Shown: positions 1-11,077 of the stretch, piece by piece
How positions within the stretch are numbered: the stretch's first letter is position 1
Layout: each line of letters begins with the position of its first letter
Assembly: GCA_029204225.1 (NCBI GenBank)
Contig: CM055101.1
Location: forward strand, 7,543,710-7,607,709
Reading direction: 5' to 3'
Length of the DNA: 64,000 nucleotides
From: Diphasiastrum complanatum
Lineage: Eukaryota > Streptophyta > Lycopodiopsida > Lycopodiales > Lycopodiaceae
Notes under the pieces: model-generated
What the model saw: the letters and a program-made list of their open reading frames with translations, nothing else
What the model was told of the DNA's origin: nothing
The model's database searches: none
Program-made: the position numbers and the translations under genes

Positions 1-12
1 GTGTTTATACTA

Positions 13-688
13 TGAAAGTACTATACTTTAGGACAATAAATGGATCTACAAAAGATCCACAAGAGTGATTGGATGCTTTCTTAACAATCTAACAAAAAAC
101 TAGACACAAAAAAGTTGATCTAGATTGGCAATTTGACAAACAACAAGCATTAACAATCAAAAGCATTGATCAACATTTAAATCTGAGCCCACATGTGTGT
201 ACTATAGGTTGTAGTATGGCCTTCAAGTTGAGAAACAAGTAGAAATTTATTTGTTTTCATTTGGATCACAAAAACTCAATGTACATAGTGAACTAGCTTG
301 AGATTGCCAATGAGCTCCAAAAATATTCTATCTTCTCACTATGGGAGCTTGGAATACATAGCAAAATAGATTTCCTTTGTGAAGTTAGGTGGATTTCCAA
401 CATATAATAAGGAAGTTAGCTCACTCTTCTTGCCCTAAAATGAAACCCTAGCCTAGATCCTAGAGTTATGCTTGGTAGGTTGCTAGTTGGTCAAATTTTC
501 ATCTTAAAATTAGGTTTAGGTCCTATAAAGTAGGGATGACCAGTAAATAGACATGACTAACTCTCTTGACCTACATTAGGAGTGGGTTGCCATGTGGCAT
601 TTTGTCTTTACATGTGTGGAGCCCAATTATACACAATATTTACAATGTTCTACATGGCTAGATTTGCCAAATTAGGCTATTTTTCACA
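13..688 (-). mobile_element. 3' LTR of copia derivative copy C
   Basis: On the minus strand the body ends in a purine tract (GAAGGAG) followed by TGTGAAAAATAGCC, a typical polypurine tract/LTR start. The far end near base 13 resembles the end of the copy A LTR (30,333): both carry a GGATC...GATCC(A/T)CAAGAG-type block and a CACATGTGTG motif. The left boundary is approximate because the window begins there, and no target-site duplication can be read. Confidence 0.6.
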
Positions 689-804
689 CTCCTTCTTTGG
701 AAATAATAATGTATCTATACACAATTCTAAGACCTGATCTTAACATCAGAAATGAATCATATTCAAGATGACTAATCAGCCCCAAAAGATAATGACATGA
801 TCTA

Positions 805-1134
805 TCACCATATCCAAGATAGAGCTTCTTTGATCTTGATCTCCTCCAAGATGAATTGAAGAGTCTTGATTCTTCCTTGCACCTTTGCACTTGATTTCTT
901 CCATGTTAAGTGAAGATGCATGAAATTGAAACTTGCTCCTCCTTGATCTTGATGCTTCTCTTTGAAGAAAATCTGATGTCTCCATGTCTTGTGAAAATCA
1001 CACTGATCAAGATTACAAAACATGTACTTGCTACTATTACCAAGATTCATCATGCTAGAATGACCAGTCCACAAACCATCAAAAGTAAGCATGATTTTCC
1101 TAATCTTGTAATTACAAGTGATCTTGAACTTCAT
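805..1134 (-). pseudogene. C-terminal tail ORF of copy C
   Basis: A 109-residue minus ORF ending in IKEALSWIW and a stop about 115 bases before the LTR. Its last 50 or so residues align with the end of the copy A ORF (28,183-29,361), sharing GAS, HLH, W-K and the final NIKEALSWIW-like string. It has no reverse transcriptase or RNase H motif, so the tail is a feature of this derivative family and not a canonical copia C-terminus. Function unknown. The ORF overlaps the preceding one by 23 bases in another frame. Confidence 0.5.
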
Positions 1135-2137
1135 GAATTAGATCACTAAGACATAAAAACTTGTTCTCAAATGAGTCATTGTACATCTTATCTTCAATTT
1201 CCTTCTTGATGAAGCCCTCGAGTTGCCTCATGTAGATCTCATAGCAAAATGGTTCATCAAGCATTGGAGTAAGAAAAGTGTTGAAAGTGAATGGTTGAGA
1301 ATCTTCCCCTTGATTACCTTTTCCAAGATAAGTGAGCCTTGAAGGCTCGGCCCTTGCCTTTGTGGATCTTCTTGGAGCACTTGATCTTTGAGGTGGATCC
1401 TCCTCAATCCTTTGTTGCTCCTCCTCAATCCTTGCAAGATCATTGACACCAAGGTTGTTGATTTCACTTTCATTCATACAAGATACTAGATAGATCCAAG
1501 CATCTCTTGTATAAACATCTAAGAATGTTTCATGCATCTTATCATCACTACATGGTACACGAGGAAAAGAGTGTACATTTGAATGAATGATTTTCTCTTT
1601 TGCCATAACAATAATAGCATCCAACTTAAACAAACCACCTTGTTTAACACCATTTGCTATGCAATTATCATTCTTCATGATGGAACAAACTCCATGCTTG
1701 AAGTGAACATCTAAACCATCATCCATTAGTTGTCCAACACTAAGCAAGCTCCTGGTAATTAGTGATGCAAAAAGGACATTGTCTAGATCCATCCTTTTGC
1801 TAGATCCTAGACTTAATGAGATGGTACCAACACCATATATCTTACACTCTTGATCATTTGCTAAAGAAAAAAATTTATTAGCACCATTGAAAGAGTGTAA
1901 GGTTGAGAATGTGTCCTTTTGGAAAGTCATGTGGGAGCTAGCCCCACTATCAACCCACCAAGTGTCTTTTGAGTTGCTTTTGCTTGTTGGAGTGGATGTA
2001 GATACCATCAAAGATGAGATCTCCTCATCTTCATCCTCTTCATATGCAAGGTTCCCTTGTTTGTCCTCCTCCTCTTTTGCTCTTATCCTCTTGTAGCATT
2101 CGGATGCATAATGCCCCTTCGTTCCACAAAGAAGCAT
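1112..2137 (-). pseudogene. Copia zinc knuckle-protease-linker fusion ORF
   Basis: This 341-residue minus ORF begins within the CCHC knuckle (CGTKGHYASEC) and continues into an aspartic protease with DTWWVDSGASSHM, the DSGA catalytic motif that cleaves the copia polyprotein. It then runs through the region before integrase (LLSVGQLMDDGLDVHF). After a stub matching the start of integrase (HSNVHSFP), the integrase core and most of RT are missing, and the ORF passes into the acidic linker (RIEEEQQRIEEDPP, then RAEPSRLTYLGKG). The 5' frame is broken at the knuckle. A deletion has joined distant parts of pol while an ORF stayed open, so copy C cannot transpose autonomously. Confidence 0.75.
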
Positions 2138-2405
2138 TTTTGCTTTGACTTGTTTTTTGAGCTTGATGCATCATCCTCTTCTTTGGCCTCCTTTGGATGC
2201 TTCTTCTTTCCATTGGTCTTCTTTTTGCCCTTTAATGAAAAATTGGCTTTCTCATCACCATCATGCAAAGACAAGAATCTCATCCTAGATTTTGCATGGA
2301 GCATCCTACACTCTTCAGCCACTAATACATTGTGAAGTTTTTTTATAGTTGGCAAATTGTCTTGGATGGCAAAACTTTGGACCAAATTTGCAAAGTCATC
2401 TCCTA
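2083..2405 (-). pseudogene. gag: Copia gag C-terminal fragment (copy C)
   Basis: The minus-strand translation matches residues about 160-255 of the intact element's Gag (LVQSFAIQDNLP, then KLHNVLVAEE, then a lysine-rich stretch). Gag forms the virus-like particle that packages element RNA in the cytoplasm. The frame is lost inside the zinc knuckle: this frame reads KCFF and then runs out of register, while the remainder of the knuckle continues in the overlapping ORF below. The N-terminal half of Gag is absent. Confidence 0.75.
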
Positions 2406-2407
2406 GA

Positions 2408-2560
2408 CCAGGCCCTCCATTTTCTAGTAGGTTCAGTCTTAGAGGAGGAAATATAGTTCAGGGTTTATTCATTGTGGTTCTAAGTTAATCCAGGCCCTCC
2501 ATTATTTAGTAGGTTAAGCCTTGGAGAAGGAGGCTTGGTTTAGGGTTCTTATCCATGTTG
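2408..2560. repeat. Two-unit tandem repeat, period about 82 bp
   Basis: The string CCAGGCCCTCCATT, followed by TAGTAGGTT and a GGAGA-rich part, begins at 2,408 and again at 2,490. The units are imperfect. They lie directly beyond the broken 5' end of copy C. Confidence 0.55.
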
Positions 2561-4562
2561 TAGTTATAAAACAAGAGAGAAAGAGAAAGAGAGTGGATCT
2601 TACCCTCAGGAATACTCACCACCATGCCCATGACTGTCTTTCTTGCATCCATATCCATGCTAGTTGGAAATAGCCTTAGTGAGGGTTAGTTGGGAGAAGC
2701 CATAACTCGATCTAGTTGGAGCCATAGCTGGTTGCATGCCAAAGTGCCAACATTGGCGTTGTTGCCGCTCTCTTCTCACTATCCTTCTTGTTTTGTAGCT
2801 TCTTGCTTCTAGTTTTTGCTTTTTTGTGCATTGTTTTGTTGCATACTTGCTTAGTTTATGCAATAATCCTATTTTTAGTTTGTTTGTATGTTCTTTTTGC
2901 TGTTTTCAGGTGACAACAAGCTAAGGATAAGCCGGACCGCTCCACATTTGAGGGAGGAGAACCACCCTCAAGAAAACTTGCCAAAAAGAGGCTCAAAAAA
3001 GGGTTTTTTGAGCAAATCTCACACAGCCTATTAGCAGCTCTTTCAACAATTAAGATCGACCAAACATGCCTATTCAATCATTGATGTCCTTCCATCGCTA
3101 CTGTTCATGTATGCCTACTTTTCTTAGCTTTCTTATTACTGCTCATTTTCCTATAGCTACGCCTACCAAGTTTCCCCCATATTTCTGCTCACCTAGGCCC
3201 TGTTTGTTGCATCTGTCCTACCCATGTTCTTGCTACTGCTCGATCTTTTTCTGGCTACCCGTTCCTATTGCCTCCCAATATATTGTGAAAGTGCATTCTA
3301 AAACAAGGGACCTGAATGTCTTTTCTTCTGGCATGCACTTCCATATTTTGTCAACTCAATTTGGAATGGATTCCATGAGCAAGATAATAGATCCACCTCA
3401 TAGAGAGCACGAGCAGCTCAGTTTTTGTTCATCTACACATGAGCTCATGGGCTGATCTTTTGACAAAGCGTCCACTAGTTCTAATGTATCTTGTTGTCTG
3501 GAACAAGACCATGGCACAATCTTCAGCCTTGTGAGGTCTCACAAAGTCTTAGACCATCAAGTTTTTCATGCATAATGCAGACCAAAATACTACATATCCT
3601 GACTCACTTCATCAGTGTGTGATGCATAAAGGGAACATGCGTTTTACGCCCGACCACTTGGACTTCACTATGCATTGAAAACTATACTCAAATGGCTGGT
3701 GCTGTGCAGACCCAGTTCTTGTCTGCCCCGTTCCTACCTCCTACACCTGTCACATTTCTGAATTGATCTTCTTGGTTGCTATGAAGCCAAAGCACAATGT
3801 TCACACCTGCAGCCCTTTGAACATCTGCATCAATTTTTCTAAAGATTACAAATCTTTGATAATCATGCTTATGGTTGAGAAATTTCTCTGTCAAAAATCA
3901 CTCTTTTGATGAAAAGTATTTTTACTAACTAACAAATTTTTGCATTGCAAGTCCGATGCACTTTTCTATCTAGAAAGAGGCATAGTTCCAATTTAGATAT
4001 CAATGCACTTTCTGGAAATAGATAGGTGCATTTCTAGTAGCAAAATCAATGTATCTTCTGCTCTCAGAATGCCCTCAAAAGTAGTGCATTGCATCTACAC
4101 CATTTTCTAGGTAGTCCAGACCCTAAGGTCCATCAAAATGGCCTGTCAGATTCTCTTCCCCCCTGCAAAGATGATGATGTGTAGATCCGCTCCAAAGAAG
4201 TTGTGTTTTTGGCTGGGCGAGTGAGTGTAGACTTGCTATAGATTGGCTTTTGGCTGGGCGAGTGCATGAAAAGCACATGGGTCACATTTTTTTGACTGGG
4301 CAAGAAGTACACGAGTAGGGAGAATTTTTTTGGACTTTCCAAACATTAAGATCCACCATTTGGGCTGAGAAAACTGGTATAATTAGTGATAAATGTCGGA
4401 GCTAGGCTATTACACTACTCGCACAACCATTTTTGGCATTTGGAGGTATGAAGATCCATCTTTTGGACCTGTGCAAGTACTCAACATCAGCCACACATGA
4501 ATTTTAACACTTAGGTCTGATTTTTGGACTTCTGAAGTGCTTTTCAGTACTAACATGATTTG
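2561..4562. other. No gene seen; weak retroelement traces
   Basis: Short ORFs on both strands have no recognisable domain. Around 3,390-3,480 a plus-strand frame reads WADLLTKRP-like residues that could be the worn tail of a copia RNase H, but this is too weak to call. Two copies of TTGGCTGGGCGAGTG occur near 4,210 and 4,253. Nothing else is supported. Confidence 0.4.
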
Positions 4563-5510
4563 CACAACAGAATTCAGGTGTGCGAGTCATTCCTCAGGTG
4601 TGCGAGTCATTTCAAGCTATTTTTTACCTTCTTCCGATCTGTGAGCGAGTTCCTCACCATTCAAACAGCTGTATGAGTACCTCAGGTAGGTTGGGCGGGT
4701 AGGTTCCCCTATGCGAGATCATTACTTCAACCATTCTATTGTGCAGGTCATTTTTTGGAGTTGTGCGAGTCATTTTTGGAGTTGTACGAGTCATTTTTTG
4801 GAGTTGTACGAGTCATTTTTGGAGTTGTGCGAGTCATTTCTGTGTTGTACGAGTCATTTTTGGAGTTGTACAAACCATTTTTGGAGTTGTGCTAGTCATT
4901 TTTGTGTTGTACGAGTCATTTTTTGAATTGTGCTAAGCGTATCAATAGTCATTTCTATGTTGTACGAGTCATTTTTGGAGTTGTATGAGTCATTTTTCAC
5001 CGTGTGCAAGTCCTTTTTCACCCTGTCTATACGAGTCATTTTTCATCGTGTGCGAGTAAGTAACTTCTTGTGTGCGAGTCATTTTTCACCCTATTTGTGC
5101 GAATCATTTTGACTTCTTTTTTGCATCATTCAGATCTGTGCAAGTCATTTGACTTGTGTTTTGCATTATTTAGATTTGTGCGAGTCATTTTGACTTGTTT
5201 TTTGCACCGCTCACCTTGTGTGAATAGGTTGACTTGTTCTTGGTTTTTCAGTTGGTGAATCCGTTTTTCACCCATTTTTTGACATTCGTCCATCTGTTCC
5301 TAAACCAAGAAGCAGGGGTGCGAGTTCGTAAATATTTAGTCAGGTGTGCGAGTGCTTACTATATGGTGTGCGAGTGCATAAACCCTCAGAAGTTTGTTGT
5401 GCACATCATTTTTGAATTGTACGAGTCGTTTTTTGAGGTGTGCGAGTCATTTTTTGAATTTTGCGAGTCATTTTTGAGCTGTGCAAGTCATTCCTTGGAA
5501 TCCACACAGA
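4563..5510 (+). repeat. 21-bp minisatellite, TTGTGCGAGTCATTTTTGGAG unit
   Basis: Imperfect units of about 21 bp are densest at 4,739-5,110 and recur to about 5,490. The core TG(C/T)GAGTCATTTT is kept while the spacer varies. Because 21 is a multiple of three, the ORFs here translate as 7-residue repeats and are artefacts of the repeat. Scattered 'tgcgag' strings also occur at 11,070-11,130, on the other side of the inserted element, so the array belongs to the older sequence into which the 5.6-11.1 kb copia element inserted. Confidence 0.8.
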
Positions 5511-5635
5511 CCCTTCTCAACTATAGGAGTGTTCAAAAACTCCCAGAGGAGTTTAAAAAAAAAACAAAACAAAACAAAACAAAACCTGTAGAAATACCTT
5601 CAAGTGCAAAATCTTTGATCTTTCTCAAAATAGAA

Positions 5636-5640
5636 CTATC
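5636..5640. repeat. Target-site duplication ctatc, left copy
   Basis: CTATC directly precedes the 5' LTR and recurs at 11,073-11,077 directly after the 3' LTR. The 5-bp length is normal for copia integrase. Confidence 0.85.
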
Positions 5641-6719
5641 TGTTGGATTTACTCCTTCTTCTCTCCTAAATTCCAATTTTAATTTGCCTCCATTAATGCT
5701 GTACATTTTCTAACATTGTCGAGCAGTCTGCATTTTTACACGTGAATTCGCATAGACGAATAAATGGCGAACAAGTCACGACACTTGTTCGCGACACTGT
5801 GCAAGAGACGGAAAGGGACACTACCTTACCAAATGGCAAAGTGCCCTAAGAATTAAGGCACTCTGTAAATTTTACCTTAAGGCCATCTGCAAGAGTGACG
5901 CACCTTTACATCATCATAAACGTTCATCTGACATCACACCCTTTTCACGCTCTCCCTATGCAGTTGCGCTAACAGATTGGACAATGATGGTAGCCGCCCA
6001 CGATCTACCACAGACAACACATACACTCTGTACTTTCACATCTGCACACCTGTAGTAATATGTATATATACTGGATACTTTTCATGTGTTCAGTGATGAA
6101 GTGATGAATGACGCAAAACGTTGAAGTTATGCTATTTTGATCAAGGAGGTTTCATTTCTCATTACAGATAGAAATAAGCTTTGTTGAGCATGCGATTTCG
6201 TCCGCTATTGCCTTGTGCTCTACCGCAGTATTGATTTGTATATTTTCATGTACTTAATCTGATAATAGCTCATTTGTTCTGCATTCAGATCTATTTCAAT
6301 GTTGCTATGCTTATCTTTCATTCTGTCTGGTCTTTCTAATTGCTCTTTCTGGTTTTAGACGATTAGTTTTTTTTTTTCTTGTCTTTCGCGAACAATTTGT
6401 GACTAACAACCAGTAGAGCATAGCCTAGTTATTCGCAAATCATTCGCGACAAATTATTTATCTAGTGCTTCAGCCATTCTAAAGGTTTGGCTACGTAATC
6501 TAGAATGGCTATGATTTCTATCACTAAAGTTTCTGTTCATTCTGATAGGCGTAGTCATGCTTAGGGAGAGAGTCATTTAGATCCATTTTCTGCTGTGCAT
6601 GAACATCATTCGTTCAAGATTTGTTTCTTGTTCGAGTTTTGTCTCTTATTCGAGACTCGTTTCTCGTTCGCCGATTGTTCGTCATCCATTCGTCCTCATC
6701 CCTCTCTCAAAACCCACCA
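5641..6719 (+). repeat. 5' LTR of copia element 1
   Basis: Begins TGTTGGATTT and ends ACCCACCA just before the PBS. A TATA-like GTATATATAC at about 6,059-6,068 is the likely Pol II promoter. The last 130 bases are rich in TTCG-containing strings. Confidence 0.88.
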
Positions 6720-6732
6720 TGGTATAAGAGCT
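6720..6732 (+). other. Primer-binding site of copia element 1
   Basis: TGGTATAAGAGCT directly follows the 5' LTR. It is a one-mismatch form of the initiator-Met tRNA site TGGTATCAGAGC. Confidence 0.75.
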
Positions 6733-6878
6733 ATTTTCGTAGCTTGATTAGCTTCCATAGTACAAGACTCTACTAGCCGATAGAGTAACTGTCTTTTTGT
6801 TCTTTATTTCTTCTGGTATTAGATTTTCATACTTAGGTCACTGATAGTTTCGTCTATCACCTAGACTAATTCTTCCAC

Positions 6879-7247
6879 ATGGATTCTCAAGGGAAAGCCA
6901 GTCCTCTCATGGACAAGCTTGATGGAGCCAATTACCATCTGTGGAAATTCAAGATGAAAACTGTGCTAATGGCAAAAGAATTGTATGACGTTGTTACAGG
7001 TGTAGAAGGAAAACCCGATGCAGACGACGCAACAATCGCCAGATGGAAGCTGAAGGATGGAAAAGCTTTCGTGCTAATCATCCTCAACATCTCGGATACA
7101 CAGATCGGCCATGTATCCGAGGCTCAGACATCGAAAGAAGTCTGGGACATCTTGAGCACTCTATACGAAGTGCGAGATATAGCTTCCAAGCTACATCTCA
7201 GGAAGAAATTTTACTCCCTCAAGATGAAAAATGGTGATTCTCTCTAA
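6879..7247 (+). pseudogene. gag: Copia Gag N-terminal part, element 1
   Basis: A 122-residue ORF starting MDSQGKASPLMDKLDG. It has the copia Gag pattern of a hydrophobic 'NYHLWKFKM' segment near residue 20, then W-A-D-G-like and 'EVWDILSTLYE' helices. The start is the first ATG after the leader, about 150 bases downstream of the PBS. It ends at a TAA after KMKNGDSL, well before the zinc knuckle, so Gag is truncated. The family differs from the 18,475 Gag (which starts MSSMGGYLMEPSERL). Confidence 0.8.
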
Positions 7248-7249
7248 CA

Positions 7250-7650
7250 CAAATGGCCGCTGTTGGATCTGTCATAGACGATCAAGACGCAGTAATGCAA
7301 CTGCTTTCAAGCTTGCCAAGTTCTTACGACAGCTAGGTGATGATCATCACGACTCATCCAGAGTTGACTCTTTCCAGAGTCATCACTATGTTGTTGCAGG
7401 AAGATACGGGGAGGAACGAAGCCTCAAGTTCCTCAGCTGATTCTCACGCTTTATATACCAACAAGAGCATGACAAAGCAAAAGGAAGAAGAAAGGCCCAA
7501 AGCAATCAAAGCCAGACCAGAAACCAGCTCAGCGCAAGGAACAGTCGAATCCGCATACAATGAAGAAGCTGTTTTACAGATACTGCAAACGAAACAACCA
7601 CGAAATTCAAGACTACCAAATACTTCAAGCAAAAGGAGACTGGAAGGACG
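7250..7650 (+). pseudogene. Gag C-terminal remnant with worn zinc knuckle
   Basis: Degraded Gag tail in shifting frames. Near 7,563-7,610 one frame reads YRYCKRNNHEIQDYQ, a CX2CX4HX4C knuckle with its first and last cysteines replaced by tyrosine. The sequence then joins abruptly to the middle of integrase near 7,650. Protease, the integrase zinc-binding domain and the first catalytic aspartate are absent. Confidence 0.6.
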
Positions 7651-8529
7651 ATCAAGGCCCTATGGTCAGACAATGGTGGAGAATACAACTCTGTCGAGTT
7701 CAAGGAGTACTGCCAAAGCCAAGGCATTGAGCAGCAATTCATCACTCCTTACAGTCCTCAGTCTAATGGCTTAGTTGAGAGAAAGAACAAAACACTGGTT
7801 GAATCTGCCAAGTGTATGCTAGCACATGCATCATTGTCCAAGAGTTTCTTGGCTGAAGTTGTCTCCATTGTAGCTTACATCCAGAACAGATGTTCGACCA
7901 AGGCTCTCTCAGACAAGACACCCCATGAGGTGTGGACAGGCTCCAAGCCTTCTTTGAAGAATCTAAGAGTGTTTGGGTGCATTGCCTATGCGCAGATCCC
8001 AAAGGACACAAGGAAGAAATTGGATTTCCAAGGTCTAAAGACCATTTTGATCGGATATACTTCATCTAATAATACCTACAAGCTGTACGATCCTGATACC
8101 TAGCAAATCTTGTATAGCCGTGATACAGTCTTTATCGAGGATCAGTTCGTCGACCTCAAAGACAAGGAAATAGCTCAAGAAGAACCTTCATCACCTGCCA
8201 TTGATGCGACAGTCCGAGCTTCTGGCTCAGGCATGTCTATTGTCGACCCACTTCGAGACAGTGAATCAGACAAAGATGTTGCTGCTACACAACAACAAGT
8301 CCCAAGAGCGGTTCATCAGTCGAATCTTCCCAGAAGATCAAGCCAAGTGCGGACACAGCCCACAAGGTATACTCCTGAGTCTGCCTGTCTTTTAATGCAG
8401 AAACCGACAACAGTCGAAGAGACACTTAGCCAACCAGACTCTAATCTCTGGAGAGAAGCTATGGACAGAGATTATTCCTCTCTGATCAAGAATCAGACAT
8501 GGTCATTAGTCGAAGCTCCTATTGGTTGA
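7651..8529 (+). pseudogene. Partial integrase and linker, element 1
   Basis: Starts in the integrase catalytic core at ALWSDNGGEYNS (second catalytic Asp), then TPYSPQSNGLVERKNKT with the catalytic Glu. The C-terminal region continues through LRVFGCIAYAQIP to YKLYDPDT, where a TAG interrupts at 8,101-8,103. The next ORF (8,110-8,529) carries DTVFIEDQF, a serine-rich linker, PRRSSQVRTQPTR and the start of the RT region (WREAMDRDYSSL). The first catalytic Asp and the HHCC domain are missing. Integrase would insert cDNA into host DNA; this copy cannot. Confidence 0.8.
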
Positions 8530-9051
8530 AATATTGTTGATTGCAAATGGATCTTTAAGATCAAATACAATGCCAACGAAGCATTTGATCGAAGGAAGGC
8601 AAGATTGGTAGCACGAGGATTCACCCAGATCCCGAATGTCGACTATAGTAAGAGTTTCAGTCCAGTCGTCAAACATTCGTCGATCCAAATGCTCCTGTCT
8701 TATGTTGCAGCTGTCGACCTCGAAGTGCATCAACTCGATGCACAAACAACTTACCTGAATGGAGTTATACCAGAAGACATCTACATGATCCAGCCTGAAG
8801 GATACGTTCTGAAAGGTATGAAAAATCATCTCTGTAAACTCCACAAGGCACTGTACGGATTGAAACAATCTGCCAGAGCTTGGTTTCAGAGGATCAACAC
8901 GTTCCTCATTGATCAAGGATTCAAACCAAGCACTACTGATTGCAATGTCTATACAAAGTCAGTGCATCAATCCTTTATCATCATCACCTTGTATGTTGAT
9001 GATACGTTGCTTTTCAATAATGATGCCAATATGGTCAAGGATTCAAAATAG
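8530..9051 (+). pseudogene. Copia reverse transcriptase, element 1
   Basis: The RT palm and fingers are recognisable: [20 protein letters not shown], then [12 protein letters not shown] with the first catalytic Asp, [16 protein letters not shown], and the active-site box LYVDDTLL near 8,990-9,013. A TGA at 8,527-8,529 breaks the connection to the linker and a TAG at 9,049-9,051 breaks the connection to the RNase H part. The catalytic residues remain, but a continuous product is not possible. Confidence 0.85.
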
Positions 9052-9990
9052 ATGTTGTTCTCAGAATTCGACATGACTGATCTGGGCGAAGCTCACTTTT
9101 GTCTTGGAATTCAAATCCAAAGAGACAGAGCAAATCAACTGATTTACATAAGTCAACAAAGGTATCTTCACAATGTTCTTAATAGATACAGTCTGATGAA
9201 TTGTAAATTAGCTCACTCACCAATGGATCCAGGCCTGCATTTGTCAAAGGACCAATGTCCCTAGACTAAGCAGGAAGAGGAGCAGATGAGAGAATACCCG
9301 TATCGATCGATACTCGGATCTCTCATGTATGCAATGGTCTGTGCAAGGCCAGACATTTCTTTTGTTGTCAGCTCACTTAGCCAATACATGGCTAATCCTG
9401 GAATTACCCATTGGAAGGCTCTCATATGAGTCATGAGATACATTTGAGCTACCATGGACCAATGCATCTGCTATGGAGATGTCAACAACGACAATCTTCA
9501 TCAGCTCAGTGGATTTTCTGATGCAAGCTGGGGAGGAGATGCAGACCATCGTAAGTCCACATCTGGATTTACATTCTTCTTCAACGACGGTCCTATTTCA
9601 TGGAACAGTCATAAGCAAACCTCTATCGCACTTTCTTCTACTGAAGCAGAATACATTGTTGCTTCTCAATCTATTAAGGAAGCGTTTTGATTGAGAAATT
9701 TGTTGTCAGACATTAGTCTTTACCAACACAGCCCTACAATTTTGTTCTGTAATAATTAGAGTGCTATCACCTTATTGGCCAACCCTATATTTTATTATAG
9801 GAGTAAGCACATTGAAATCAGGTATCATTACATCAGGGGCAAGGTTCTCGACAGAGAGGTAAGCTTAACGAACTGCAAAACGCAGGACATGGTTGCAGAT
9901 GTCTTCACAAAAGCACTCAGTATTAATGCACACAATAGATTTTGTGCATTGCTAAGTCTGAAAATCAAGGCATTCACGGATCCAGATTAA
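9052..9990 (+). pseudogene. Copia RT C-terminus and RNase H, element 1
   Basis: Continues in the RT frame with FDMTDLGEAHFCLGIQIQR, then the region leading to RNase H. RNase H motifs are visible: FSDASWGGD (catalytic Asp), ALSSTEAEYI (catalytic Glu) and the tail RYHYIRGKVLDREV...DMVADVFTKALS. Stops occur at about 9,261, 9,427, 9,445, 9,688 and 9,758. RNase H removes the RNA strand during cDNA synthesis. The stop after DPD at 9,988-9,990 lies just before the polypurine tract. Confidence 0.85.
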
Positions 9991-9997
9991 GGGGGGG
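9987..9997 (+). other. Polypurine tract, element 1
   Basis: TTAAGGGGGGG lies immediately before the 3' LTR and is the expected plus-strand cDNA primer. Confidence 0.8.
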
Positions 9998-11072
9998 TGT
10001 TGGATTTACTCCTTCTTCTCTCCTAAATCCCAATTTTAATTTGCCTCCATTAATGCTGTACATTTTCTAACGTTGTCACGCAGTCTGCATTTTTACACAT
10101 GATTCGTGCAGACGAATAAATGGCGAACAAGTTGCGACACTTGTTTGTGACACTGTGCAAGAGGCGGAAAGGGACACTACCTTACCAAATGGCAAAGTTC
10201 CCTAAGAATCAAGGCACTCTATAAATTTAACCTTAAGGCCATCCGTAAGAGTGACGCACCTTTACATCATCATAAACGTTCATCTGACGTCACACCCTTT
10301 TCACGCTCGCCCTATGCAGCTGCGCTAATAGATTGGACAACGATGGTAGCCGCCCACGATCTACCACAGATAGCACATACACTCTGTACTTTCACATCTG
10401 CACACCTACAATAATATGTATATATACTAGATACTTTTCATGTGTTCAGTGATGAAGTGATGAATGACGCAAAATGCTGAAGTTATGCTATTTTGATCAA
10501 GGAGGTTTCATTCCTCATTACAGATAGAAATAAGCTTTGTAGAGCACGCGGTTTCGTCCGCTATTGCCTTGGGCTCTACCACAGTATTGATTTGTATATT
10601 TTTATACACTTAATCTGATAACAGTTCATTTTTCTGCATTCAAATCTGTTTCAATGTTGCTATGCTTATCTTTCATTCTGTCTGATCTTTCTGATTGCTC
10701 TTTCTGGTTTTAGACGATTAGTTTTTTCTTTTTGTCTTTAACGAACAATTTGTGACTAACAACTAGTAGAGCATAGCCTAGTTATTCGCAAATCATTCGT
10801 GACAAACTATTTATCTAGTGCTTCAGCCATTCTAAAGGTTTGGCTACGTAATCTAGAATGACTGTGATTTCTATCACTAAAGTTTCTGTTCATTCTGATA
10901 GGCATAGTCATGCTTAGGAAGAGAGCCATTTAGATCCATTTTTTGCTGCACACGAACATCATTTGTTCGAGATTCGTTTCTTGTTCGAGTTTCGTCTCTT
11001 ATTCGAGACTCGTTTCTCATTCACCGATTGATCATCATCCATTCGTCCTCATCCCTCTCTCAAAACCCACCA
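9998..11072 (+). repeat. 3' LTR of copia element 1
   Basis: 1,075 bp beginning TGTTGGATTT and ending ACCCACCA, colinear with the 5' LTR apart from substitutions and small indels. It is followed by the ctatc duplication at 11,073-11,077. Confidence 0.88.
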
Positions 11073-11077
11073 CTATC

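Larger units (their letters stand above)
689..2405 (-). mobile_element. Truncated, internally deleted copia derivative (copy C), body
   Basis: Read on the minus strand this holds, in order, a gag C-terminal fragment, a zinc knuckle, an aspartic protease, a short linker and a C-terminal tail ORF, then a polypurine tract and LTR. Integrase and reverse transcriptase are almost entirely missing. The 5' end stops at about 2,405, inside gag, with no 5' LTR. It is related in sequence to the intact element at 17-23 kb and shares its tail with copy A at 27.8-30.3 kb. Confidence 0.75.
5641..11072 (+). mobile_element. Complete but defective copia element 1
   Basis: The element spans 5,432 bp with LTRs of 1,079 and 1,075 bp (both TGTTGGATTT...CCACCA), a PBS, a polypurine tract and a perfect 5-bp target duplication. 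The LTRs differ at many positions, so the insertion is old compared with the 17-23 kb element. The interior holds gag, a worn zinc knuckle, partial integrase, RT and RNase H. Protease and the N-terminal half of integrase are deleted, and stops interrupt pol. It is non-autonomous. Confidence 0.9.

Noticed and set aside
4711-5112. Repeat-protein ORFs (SFLELCESFLEL-type)
   Set aside because: They are the translation of the 21-bp minisatellite in several frames, with no other coding sign.
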